Assembly (NCBI GenBank): GCA_013298845.1
Contig: JAAFJN010000001.1
Span: 372,001-436,000, forward strand
DNA: 64,000 nucleotides
Origin: Chitinophagales bacterium
GTDB lineage: Bacteria; Bacteroidota; Bacteroidia; Chitinophagales; Saprospiraceae
Direction: 5' to 3'
Shown here: positions 42,698 to 50,626 of the stretch, in pieces
How the letters are laid out: every line of letters starts with the position of its first letter
Numbering within the stretch: position 1 is the stretch's first letter
Made by a program: the position numbers and the translations under genes
The notes under the pieces: model-generated
What the model was told of the DNA's origin: nothing
The model's input: the letters and a program-made list of their open reading frames with translations, nothing else
The model's database searches: none

Positions 42698-44087
42698 GTT
42701 TGTACAGTTTGTATTTTTTAGTAGAAACAGTTATTTCTTCAAAATCGTTGACCAATTCCGGCGGAAGTTGCTGGCCCGTTTCAAAAATCAAATATTTATG
42801 GTGATAACCAAAGCGGTCAACGTCGTTAAAATTGTACCGCTGAAAATAACTGTTGAGCACCAGCGCGTGGTTTTTTTCAAAAAAGCCCACCGATGCGTAA
42901 GGGGGAATATGGGCAAACAACGGTTTTAGTTCGGCCAAATCGCTGCGTACTTTGTGCCGCTGCGAAAAAGCAAAAAACGCCGCCGCAACCACCAGTCCAC
43001 CCACCGCCCAGGTGACCATTGCCGGAACGGTAACCCGGCGCAGCGGCTGCAAAATACCCGCCAGGGCCGCCCCCAACGCCAAAGCAATCCAAGGCAGGGC
43101 GGGTACGATATAGTGCGGGGCTTGTTTGGGGCTAATCATTACCGGTAACAAGGCCGCTGCTGCCAGTACCGCGAAAAAACGAACGGCCGGTAGCGTCGCA
43201 GTTGCTGTGTGCAAACCGCGTTTTTTAAGGGAAAAATACCAAATTAACCCCAGCAACACGATAAAATGCACGTGGGTTTCCAAAAAACGCTGTACCATGT
43301 ACAAGCGGTGCGGCGCAATGTTTTCCGTGCGTTTTCCGGCAATGGCCGCTAGTACCTGTTGGTCGAAATACGCACTCAGACACGTGCGCGCGGGTTCGTA
43401 CAACAACAAAAGACCAAGCCCACCCGCCGTTAATGCCGTTAAAATAACGGTATTGGCCGTTATTGTTTTCCAATGCCATTCGTTTTTTAAACCGGCAAAA
43501 GCCCCAAAAAACGCCAACGGATACAAACCCGCCGGGCCTTTGGTCAAAAAAGCCAAAACGGTCAGCACCGCCGCGCCCGCCAGCGCCGCACTTCGCGATA
43601 CCGCCGTCCCGGTGTGCCACCGCAACAGGCACAATACCGCCCCGAGGTTAAACAGGGTCATGGTGCATTCCAGCATATTGGAGGTGTAACTGAGGTAGGC
43701 ATCTTCGTTGAGCATCCAGAAAAAAAGCGGCAGGGGCCACCAGTTGCGGAGGGGCGAATTGGGCAAAATTCGTTGCCAAATCCGCGCCATCAACAGCATG
43801 GTCATGAGCGATACCACCAGGCAATACACCCGTTCGGTGAGGTAACCGCTGCCCAACACTTTAAAAAATACCGATTGTAGCCCCGGCATCAGCGGTGGAT
43901 GTTCGTAAAAAGACGAATACAGCCGCTCCGCGTGTTTCAACGCCCAAAACGACCCAATACCGTTGGCTAAATTATTGGCCAATGTGGCGTACACCACGCC
44001 GTCAATAAACATCCCGTCGGTGACGAGCCGGGCCACAAACAACAGCAAAAACAAAGCCGCCAATAAAAGGTATAAAATGCGCTGCAT
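42687..44087 (-). CDS. GT39/ArnT-like membrane glycosyltransferase (GT-C)
   Basis: About 466 residues with roughly ten membrane segments. The first external loop has 'DGVVYATLANNLANGIGSFW' and then 'SFYEHPPLMPGL', the usual GT-C catalytic Asp and the EHPP substrate-loop motif of ArnT/PMT-like transferases. It would move a sugar from a polyprenyl-phosphate donor to an envelope acceptor. The ATG at 44087 lies 6 nt after a perfect TACCTTTG, so the mRNA is leaderless; an ATG at 44114 would lie upstream of the promoter box. Confidence 0.85.
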   Translation of the reverse strand: MQRILYLLLAALFLLLFVARLVTDGMFIDGVVYATLANNLANGIGSFWALKHAERLYSSFYEHPPLMPGLQSVFFKVLGSGYLTERVYCLVVSLMTMLLMARIWQRILPNSPLRNWWPLPLFFWMLNEDAYLSYTSNMLECTMTLFNLGAVLCLLRWHTGTAVSRSAALAGAAVLTVLAFLTKGPAGLYPLAFFGAFAGLKNEWHWKTITANTVILTALTAGGLGLLLLYEPARTCLSAYFDQQVLAAIAGKRTENIAPHRLYMVQRFLETHVHFIVLLGLIWYFSLKKRGLHTATATLPAVRFFAVLAAAALLPVMISPKQAPHYIVPALPWIALALGAALAGILQPLRRVTVPAMVTWAVGGLVVAAAFFAFSQRHKVRSDLAELKPLFAHIPPYASVGFFEKNHALVLNSYFQRYNFNDVDRFGYHHKYLIFETGQQLPPELVNDFEEITVSTKKYKLYKHVE

Positions 44088-44093
44088 AAGGCG

Positions 44094-44101
44094 CAAAGGT
44101 A
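44094..44101 (-). promoter_or_regulatory. -7 element (TACCTTTG on the minus strand) implying a leaderless GT-C mRNA
   Basis: Plus-strand CAAAGGTA. Only 6 nt separate it from the ATG at 44087. It lies just before the end of the upstream same-strand gene (stop at 44107). Confidence 0.6.
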
Positions 44102-44106
44102 CGTGA

Positions 44107-45090
44107 TTAGCCAATGCTTAAACGGGTAAAATTGATACAATCTTTGTACGGGAAAGCGTACGAAAACACGTCATTTTGCAACAAAAACCGCGACAAACCA
44201 CCGTTATTCAATACGTTTTCCACCGAACACGTGTGCCTTTGCCCCCGCATAACGCGCAAATCGGTCAAGGCCACTTGCCCCGGCTGCCAATGCCAACCCG
44301 TCACATCGGCCAGTATGTGCAACAATTGTATCAGGTAAGCCGCCAACGCATCGGGGTGGGAAATACCCACGGGCTGGCATTGAAACCCGGTGAGTTGCAA
44401 ATGCCGCGACCGCGCTTGCCCTTTGCCGCGTTTAAAACCATTTTGGGCCAAAAAAGCCTGCGTTTCGGCCATTTTTTGTTCAAATGCCAACGTATCAATG
44501 TTTTCAAAACCTCGCAACAAGGCCGGGTGAGGCATCCATTCGCGGAGCCAGCGAGCCACGTTGGGGGCAAAACGCCCCGTTTGGCCGTTGATGAAACTGG
44601 AATCGGCCAACCAAATAAGCGGCTCGGCCAACGGATGTTCGGGCAACGGCGCATCGTACAACCACAACAGGTGGTGCACGGTGCCCAGCGGGTATTTTTC
44701 CCGGAAACCCCGCGTTACCGAGCGTCCCGCGCATTCGTTGAGGTTACAACTTCGGGCCAATCCGGGCAAAATATCATCGGGGGAATACCGCACAATATGG
44801 TGCCCCAAGGATCGGCATTGCGGGTGGTAAATATCGAGGTCGAGGTAAACACACTCCGGCAAATCGTCCGGCTTCAGGTGCGCGGCCCGGTAAAGGGTAT
44901 CAAAACCGGTGTACACACCCGATACTACCGCGCCGGGATTGTGGTGCAGGTACAACAGTGTGGACAGGGCCGCATCCAGATCGTCGCCCATGATGATGTG
45001 CCGGGGTTCGGCATTGCGGAGCCAGGAATGCCGCGCCAGCCAAAGGTGCGCGGGCGATTTCGGTGGAAGTACAGGGGAAGTATCCTGCAT
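44107..45090 (-). CDS. Unrecognised protein with DHH-phosphoesterase-like motifs
   Basis: About 327 residues from the ATG at 45090 (MQDTSPVLPPKSP); the frame opens further upstream, but that part reads as non-coding and overlaps xth. No signal peptide or membrane segment. Residues 34-39 (MGDDLD, then AALSTLLYL) and D84-x-D86 with G96-H97-H98 (YLDLDIYHPQCRSLGHH) match the spacing of acidic/His motifs in DHH-type phosphoesterases, but the match is by eye only. The C-terminal half has no motif I recognise. A -7 element sits about 40 nt upstream. Function unknown. Confidence 0.6.
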   Translation of the reverse strand: MQDTSPVLPPKSPAHLWLARHSWLRNAEPRHIIMGDDLDAALSTLLYLHHNPGAVVSGVYTGFDTLYRAAHLKPDDLPECVYLDLDIYHPQCRSLGHHIVRYSPDDILPGLARSCNLNECAGRSVTRGFREKYPLGTVHHLLWLYDAPLPEHPLAEPLIWLADSSFINGQTGRFAPNVARWLREWMPHPALLRGFENIDTLAFEQKMAETQAFLAQNGFKRGKGQARSRHLQLTGFQCQPVGISHPDALAAYLIQLLHILADVTGWHWQPGQVALTDLRVMRGQRHTCSVENVLNNGGLSRFLLQNDVFSYAFPYKDCINFTRLSIG

Positions 45091-45130
45091 ATTTGCACTA
45101 AACTTTACAATTACGGTAGATAAAGCGAAG

Positions 45131-45138
45131 CAAAGATA
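45131..45138 (-). promoter_or_regulatory. -7 element (TATCTTTG on the minus strand) for the DHH-like gene
   Basis: Plus-strand CAAAGATA, located 11 nt beyond the end of xth and 40 nt before the ATG at 45090. It supports the shorter start. Confidence 0.55.
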
Positions 45139-45149
45139 CGCCTTTCCCT

Positions 45150-45920
45150 CTAAACCTCGTACTCCGCCCAAACCGGGCAGTGGTCCGAGTGCACCACATC
45201 GTTGAGTTGCAGGGCATCGCGGAGGGCTTCGGACATGGTACCGGACGCGCATTGGTAATCAATGCGCCAGCCTTTGTTGTTGGCGCGGGAGTTGAACCGG
45301 GTGCTCCACCAACTGTATTGCCTCATATCGGGGTGGGTTTTGCGGAACGCATCGGTGAAGCCACCATCTTCGAGCCATTTGGTCATCCAGGCGCGTTCTT
45401 CGGGCAAAAACCCGGAGGTTTTTTTGTTGCCTTTGGGGTCGTGGATATCAATTTCGTGGTGGGCAATATTGTAATCGCCCAAAATAATGAGGTTCGGGCG
45501 GGTGCGTTTGAGATCGGTAGCCCAATCAAAAAAATCGTCGAGGAAACGCATTTTAAACGCCTGTCGTTCGTCGCCCGAAGTGCCGGAGGGCAGGTAACAA
45601 TTCAGCAGCGTCCAGTCGCCGAAATCCGTGCGCAAAATCCGGCCTTCGTTATCGTAGGCGGCAATACCGCAGCCTTCCACCACGGTATCGGGTTGTTGTT
45701 TGGAAAAAGTCGCTACGCCAGAGTAGCCCTTTTTTTCGGCGGAAAACCAATTGTGGTGGTATCCCAACGCCTCCAGCGGTGCCACATCCACGTCGTTGAT
45801 GGTGGCTTTGGTTTCCTGCAAACAAATAATATCGGGATTGGCCTCTTTGAGCCATTCGTAAAATCCTTTTTTAATGGCGGCCCGGATGCCGTTGACGTTG
45901 TACGAAATAATGGAGGTCAT
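45150..45920 (-). CDS. xth: Exodeoxyribonuclease III (AP endonuclease)
   Basis: 256 residues of the ExoIII/EEP family, acting in base-excision repair. Motifs: 'ISYNVNGIRAAIKKGF', 'DIICLQETKA' (metal Glu), 'LLNCYLPSGT', 'LGDYNIAHHEIDIHDP' (catalytic Asp/Asn), 'WWSTRFNSRANNKGWRIDY' and 'HSDHCPVWAEYEV' (catalytic Asp-His). Its ATG overlaps the stop of the upstream membrane protein in an ATGA arrangement, so it is translationally coupled. Confidence 0.96.
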   Translation of the reverse strand: MTSIISYNVNGIRAAIKKGFYEWLKEANPDIICLQETKATINDVDVAPLEALGYHHNWFSAEKKGYSGVATFSKQQPDTVVEGCGIAAYDNEGRILRTDFGDWTLLNCYLPSGTSGDERQAFKMRFLDDFFDWATDLKRTRPNLIILGDYNIAHHEIDIHDPKGNKKTSGFLPEERAWMTKWLEDGGFTDAFRKTHPDMRQYSWWSTRFNSRANNKGWRIDYQCASGTMSEALRDALQLNDVVHSDHCPVWAEYEV

Positions 45921-47386
45921 TGCGCTTTTTTGCGTTGAAACAAGTAAATGGGGTTATAAGGAGCTGTTAACACCAGTTCGTATTGGTCTTTTAATTTTTC
46001 AATGTCTTCGTACCCTTCCGACACATAAAATTCCGTATCGCGGGGATATTCGCGGCCACTGTGCCAGGGTGGCAACTGTATGTGGTTATCCAGACGAGGT
46101 GTACTGTCTTTGATGTGGAAATTATAGGAGTTTTGCATGGGCCAACTGGTGTCCAAGGTAATTGGAGCGGTGCGTTTTTCGGCGTAATACAGCTGTTCGA
46201 GGTATTCTATCACCATAAATGTACCATTGTCAAACCACCATTCGGTTTGGCGGGTGAAATTGGCTTTTTGGTAAAAATTCACCACCACAAACCCCGCTAC
46301 GATGACCATGTACGTCCGCGCTGCCAACGGCTTTTTTTCCCATATCCAATGCGCGGCGCTCATCAGCAACAACGCGAGCAGGGGATAAAAAAATAACGAG
46401 GTGCGCGCATCCAGAAAAGGAACGCCGAGAATTGCGTTTTGCAGCAAATTATAACAAATAGCACCCAAAAACAAGGCTGAAACAAAAGTGAACCCGTCGA
46501 AACGCGCGTATTTTTTTATCCAAACGCCCATTGCGTACGCCCAGGCCACCGTACAAAAAACAACGACCAAAGCCATTAACCACGGCACGTATTCAAGCAA
46601 AGGTTCCGACAACGCGGCCCGCACAAACGGGCGCAAGGTATCGTCCAAAAAACCCGAACTTTGCCAAAACCGAAATTCATCGGCGGCGCGCATGGCCAGC
46701 ACCGGTTTTACGGTTACCAACGCCGTCAGGCCCGTTCCCGCCGCTACCAATGCCCAATGTCGAAACAAAGAGCCGCCACTTTGTTGTTGCGCCACCACCA
46801 ACAGCATTAATACCGTGTAGGGCAGATAAAAATTAAGCAGGGTAAAATTGCTCCAAACCGCCAAAAAGGCCATAAAAGCACTGCCCATCAGGGCTTTTTG
46901 CGTGGGCGTACGCAGGTATTGCAGCACTCCGCAGATCGAAGCCAGCATACACGCGGAGGCTAAACCATAACCCCGCGCCAACGAAAAAAACTCAATGACA
47001 AAATGGTTGCCCAACAGCACGAATAAGGTAAAAAGGCGCATTTCGGCCCGGTCGTGCATGCCCGAAATACGCCGGGCGGCCCACAAGTACAATATACCAC
47101 CCAACAACACCGGAATCCGGGCCGTAACCTGATGAATGCCCAAAAACCACGTGGTGAAATTGAGGCATAAGGTGTGAAATACGTGGTTGTTGGGCGTTGC
47201 GTCTTTTTGGTAGGTCACCATATCCCACACGCCACGCGTGGCATGGTTAAAAATAGTGGCAACCTCATCAATCGTCATCGCCACAAAACGCGACCGAATA
47301 ACAATATAAGCCACAAACGCTACGGAGAGCGCTGTAACCAGTAATTGTTCGGGATTGTACGAGCGTAATGGCGAACGAAGAGTCAT
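45917..47386 (-). CDS. GT-C-like polytopic membrane protein
   Basis: 489 residues with about ten membrane helices and a soluble C-terminal part (about 380-489). After the first helix comes 'MTIDEVATIFNHATRGVWDM', with an Asp-Glu pair in the place expected for GT39/PMT-type glycosyltransferases, then 'TPNNHVFHTL'. It may be a polyprenyl-phosphate-sugar transferase or a catalytically different relative. It overlaps the upstream VOC gene by one base (TAATG) and xth downstream by four (ATGA), so the three are one operon. Confidence 0.75.
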   Translation of the reverse strand: MTLRSPLRSYNPEQLLVTALSVAFVAYIVIRSRFVAMTIDEVATIFNHATRGVWDMVTYQKDATPNNHVFHTLCLNFTTWFLGIHQVTARIPVLLGGILYLWAARRISGMHDRAEMRLFTLFVLLGNHFVIEFFSLARGYGLASACMLASICGVLQYLRTPTQKALMGSAFMAFLAVWSNFTLLNFYLPYTVLMLLVVAQQQSGGSLFRHWALVAAGTGLTALVTVKPVLAMRAADEFRFWQSSGFLDDTLRPFVRAALSEPLLEYVPWLMALVVVFCTVAWAYAMGVWIKKYARFDGFTFVSALFLGAICYNLLQNAILGVPFLDARTSLFFYPLLALLLMSAAHWIWEKKPLAARTYMVIVAGFVVVNFYQKANFTRQTEWWFDNGTFMVIEYLEQLYYAEKRTAPITLDTSWPMQNSYNFHIKDSTPRLDNHIQLPPWHSGREYPRDTEFYVSEGYEDIEKLKDQYELVLTAPYNPIYLFQRKKAQ

Positions 47387-48447
47387 TATTCGAATTTTTT
47401 ACGCCCCAAACCGAGGGCTTTGAGCATAAGACGCGGCAAAGGTTGGGCCGGGTTGGAGCGTTTGCGCAAGTCCAGGTACCAGCCAATTTTTTTGATAATC
47501 GGAATTTTGTGCGTTTCTACAAATTCAATCAATGTCCCGTCGGGGTCTTCGATGTACGAGAAATAACCCGCTGCTTCGCCCATATCAAACGAACCGCTGG
47601 AGTCCACCGTAAACGGATGCCCTTTTTCGGCGCAAAATGCCTTCATTTCGGCCATACCCGTGATGTCAAAACACAGGTGAATATATCCCAAATCACCCCA
47701 GAGGCGACCTTCAAAAATGGTGCGTGGGCTGCGGTCAATCACTTCTACCAATTCAATTTCACTGGCCCCCAACAACTTGCTAAACGGCCCTTTGCGCGCT
47801 TCGTTGTGGGTGAGCAACACCCGGCGAAACTGACTAAAACCGCCGTCGGTGCCTTGTAAATCGCCGAATTCGCCGGTTTTATCGTACACCACCTTATTAT
47901 ACCCCAATACTTCTTTGTAAAAACGCAGTGAACGCGTCATGTCGCTCACCCCGATAATGGCACCGTATACTCCGCCCGAATAATGGTTGAGCGTGGTAGC
48001 AAACCACGAATCCGCTTCCACAATTTCAAAGGGGTTGTTGTACGGGTCTTTTACAAAAAAATGTTTTTTGCCGTCGGGTCTTTCGGTGGGGTTTGATAAG
48101 ATATTAACGCCTTTTTGGCGCAAAAAATCAAACGATTCCTCGACGTTTTTGGATTTAATTTTACAAATATTAATCCCCAAATCGCCCAATAACGGCTGAA
48201 AATCGGGTGGGACGGGCGTCCGACTGGTGTATTGCCAAATTTCCATTCCGCCGCCCCCTTGCAGGTTAAGGGCCAAAATGGCGTGGCGGTCGCGGGGTTC
48301 GCCGCCCGTGTAAGGCAGCATCAACCCAGCGGTGGCAGCCTCTTCAAACATAGGAATATCCATACCAAAGTGGATATTGTACCATTTAAAGGCATCGTGT
48401 ACGTGGGCAACACCGATGCCCATTTGCTGAATTCCTGAAATAAACAT
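47386..48447 (-). CDS. Two-domain VOC (glyoxalase-fold) protein
   Basis: About 353 residues from the ATG at 48447 (MFISGIQQMGIGVAHVHDA); the ATG three codons earlier lies inside the promoter box. Two vicinal-oxygen-chelate domains are visible: about 5-135 (ending 'DPYNNPFEIVEADSW') and about 148-300 ('GVSDMTRSLRFYKEVLGYN' to 'EDPDGTLIEFVETHKI'). It resembles extradiol dioxygenases and glyoxalase-like proteins. Conserved His/Glu ligands appear to be partly present, so metal binding is likely, but the reaction is unknown. First gene of an operon with a GT-C-like protein and xth. Confidence 0.88.
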   Translation of the reverse strand: MFISGIQQMGIGVAHVHDAFKWYNIHFGMDIPMFEEAATAGLMLPYTGGEPRDRHAILALNLQGGGGMEIWQYTSRTPVPPDFQPLLGDLGINICKIKSKNVEESFDFLRQKGVNILSNPTERPDGKKHFFVKDPYNNPFEIVEADSWFATTLNHYSGGVYGAIIGVSDMTRSLRFYKEVLGYNKVVYDKTGEFGDLQGTDGGFSQFRRVLLTHNEARKGPFSKLLGASEIELVEVIDRSPRTIFEGRLWGDLGYIHLCFDITGMAEMKAFCAEKGHPFTVDSSGSFDMGEAAGYFSYIEDPDGTLIEFVETHKIPIIKKIGWYLDLRKRSNPAQPLPRLMLKALGLGRKKFE

Positions 48448-48453
48448 GGGAGG

Positions 48454-48461
48454 CAAAGGTA
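48454..48461 (-). promoter_or_regulatory. -7 element (TACCTTTG on the minus strand) implying a leaderless VOC-gene mRNA
   Basis: Plus-strand CAAAGGTA, 6 nt before the ATG at 48447. Same geometry as the GT-C gene at 44087. Confidence 0.6.
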
Positions 48462-48470
48462 CTGTAAATC

Positions 48471-50522
48471 TTATCGTATTTTAATAGTAATACCCCCATA
48501 AACATTGGCCACATTTGGTCCCGGTTCAAAATACCGGTTGGCCGCCGCATTAATCAAAATATTGTTGGAATAAGCCGCTCCCAAAAGGTTATTTGCCCCA
48601 AAAAACGGCGATAAGATCCATTTTTTACGCGCCCATTCCCAACCACCACGGCCCGATACCAGCGCGTAGCCTCGGTCTTTGACTAAGTTCGCGTCGTCGG
48701 CAAATACACCGGACTGCATTTGAGCCTGTGCCGTGGCAAACCAACGGCGCGACTGCCACGTGAGCGCCACCAAACCACGGTGCAATGGCAAAGCGGGCAA
48801 TACGTTGCCATCGTACCGCACGCCCGATGCTTCGTAGTTTTTGTACCGAAAATCGCCGTAGTTGTATTGGCCCAACACCGTCCAATGGCGCAAAAAATGG
48901 TACCGAACCGCCGTTTCTACCCCCGTCCGGCGCGACGTACCGGCGTTGCGAAAATAGGTCCGGCCCGGCGTGGCGGGTAATTGATAAGGCACCAGTTCGT
49001 TGCGCAAAGCAATGTGAAATACCGCTAATTCCCACTGAAAACGTGCGTTGGGCGTTAGGCGGGTTCCCGCTTCCACGTGCGCCGATTGCTGGGGTTTCAA
49101 TGTTGCGTTAAAGCCGCTGGTTTCTTCCGGGTTGGCCGATAGTTCGTTCAGGGTTGGGGTTTCAAAATGGGTTCCCGCGTTGGTGTACATCATCCAATTG
49201 GGGCGAAGTGCGTACCGGATACCCACCGTCGGGTTGGCGCGGCGAAACACCGATGAACTGCCCGTTGGGGCCGTTGGGTTGAATTGGTCAATGGCTTTTA
49301 AGCGCACCACGTCGGCCCGGAGGGCGGCCGTTGCGCTGATTTTTTGGGTTAAAAAAACTTCCGTCAGGGCAAAAGCGCCCACCCCGGCAAAACGTTCGCT
49401 TTGGTCAAAGGTCAAATTGCCGCGTTGTCCCGAAAGGTTATCGTAACGCGCTCTTTGGTCGTGCTGCACGCCCGCATCCACGCCCGTTTGCAGGCGGAAA
49501 CGCGCGCGGGTGTACGTGTGGGTGAGGGTGCCGCCGCCGAAATACCGGGTCAAATCTACCCAGCCGCCGCTTTGGAAGGGCAATCGGTTGTCAAAATCCC
49601 GGGTCGTGACAAATGCCGTGGCTGCAAACTGGTGGCGTTCGTTCAGCGTGTGTTGCAAGGTGTACCCCAGTCGGCCCTGTTGGACTCTTTCGCCGGTGTT
49701 AAACTGCACACTGGCGGTGCGCGCCTGTCGCGGGTCGGTGGCACGTTGCTCATCGGTGAGGCCACCGGGATCGAGGGCGTAAGGACTGGCACCGTAGTTG
49801 AGCAGCAGCGTAGATTTGGTTTTTTCGGAAAAACGGTATTGCCATTTTACGTTGGCGATGGTTTGTCGGGTACGGCTTTGGGCGCGGTAACCGTCCAGCG
49901 CCATTTGGCTCACGCTCACAAAAAGCCCCGAACGACCCTTGGGTAACGCCGCTTTTACCTGCCAGCGTTGGAAACCAAACGCTCCCGCCGCCCATTGCGC
50001 CGACACGTACCGCTCGGTGGGTTGTTCGGTTTGAATCCACAAAACACCACCCGCTGCGTTGCCGTACAAACCAGCGGCGGTACCGCGCAAGGCTTCAATT
50101 TTATCCACTGCGCCCATGTCCAAATTATCCAAATCGGTTTGTCCATCGGGGGAAGTATCGGGAATGCCGTCGGTAAAAACCCGGATGCCACGCACCCCAA
50201 ACGCCGAGCGCGCCCCAAAACCGCGCACCGAAATGCGCAAATCCTGCGAATAATTATCGGTATTCCAGGCGTACACTCCCGGTATCGCCACCAATGCCTC
50301 GCCGAGGGAGCGTTGCGCCTGCGCCCGCTGAATCCATTGCTGATCGAGCACGTGCACCGCAAACGGCAGCCGCTGCAAAGGCGTGGCCATTCGAGCCGCC
50401 GTGATGGTGACCGAAAACGAATCGCGGAGCCACGGTAAAGAATCGGGCGTGGGGGCGGCAGACTGGGACATAACGGTTATGGAGCAGCCGACAAAAGCCG
50501 ACAAAAGAAAAAAGCGTAGCAT
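48471..50522 (-). CDS. TonB-dependent receptor, siderophore-type architecture
   Basis: About 683 residues from the ATG at 50522 (MLRFFLLSAFVGCSITVMSQ); an in-frame upstream ATG at 50588 would precede the promoter. It lacks an N-terminal CarboxypepD-like domain. Plug: 'SFSVTITAARMATPLQRLPF', 'VRGFGARSAFGVRGIRVFTD', then 'GTAAGLYGNAAGGVLWIQTE'. The barrel ends 'NVYGGITIKIR'. The plug resembles FecA/ferric-citrate- and siderophore-type receptors, but the ligand is not certain. It is divergent from the beta-helix protein gene. Confidence 0.9.
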   Translation of the reverse strand: MLRFFLLSAFVGCSITVMSQSAAPTPDSLPWLRDSFSVTITAARMATPLQRLPFAVHVLDQQWIQRAQAQRSLGEALVAIPGVYAWNTDNYSQDLRISVRGFGARSAFGVRGIRVFTDGIPDTSPDGQTDLDNLDMGAVDKIEALRGTAAGLYGNAAGGVLWIQTEQPTERYVSAQWAAGAFGFQRWQVKAALPKGRSGLFVSVSQMALDGYRAQSRTRQTIANVKWQYRFSEKTKSTLLLNYGASPYALDPGGLTDEQRATDPRQARTASVQFNTGERVQQGRLGYTLQHTLNERHQFAATAFVTTRDFDNRLPFQSGGWVDLTRYFGGGTLTHTYTRARFRLQTGVDAGVQHDQRARYDNLSGQRGNLTFDQSERFAGVGAFALTEVFLTQKISATAALRADVVRLKAIDQFNPTAPTGSSSVFRRANPTVGIRYALRPNWMMYTNAGTHFETPTLNELSANPEETSGFNATLKPQQSAHVEAGTRLTPNARFQWELAVFHIALRNELVPYQLPATPGRTYFRNAGTSRRTGVETAVRYHFLRHWTVLGQYNYGDFRYKNYEASGVRYDGNVLPALPLHRGLVALTWQSRRWFATAQAQMQSGVFADDANLVKDRGYALVSGRGGWEWARKKWILSPFFGANNLLGAAYSNNILINAAANRYFEPGPNVANVYGGITIKIR

Positions 50523-50544
50523 ATTTAGTTGGGAAAATGAAGGG

Positions 50545-50563
50545 CAAAAGTAGGCTATCTTTG
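50545..50563. promoter_or_regulatory. Back-to-back divergent -7 elements
   Basis: Minus TACTTTTG (plus-strand CAAAAGTA, 50545-50552) and plus TATCTTTG (50556-50563) are only 3 bp apart. RNA polymerase cannot occupy both at once, so the TonB receptor (50522) and the beta-helix gene (50627) should be mutually exclusive at the level of initiation. Confidence 0.65.
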
Positions 50564-50626
50564 CGCGTAAAAACTTCACTGCCCCCATTTCGCGGGTTAA
50601 ATTTTTACATTTTTACATTCGTGCCA

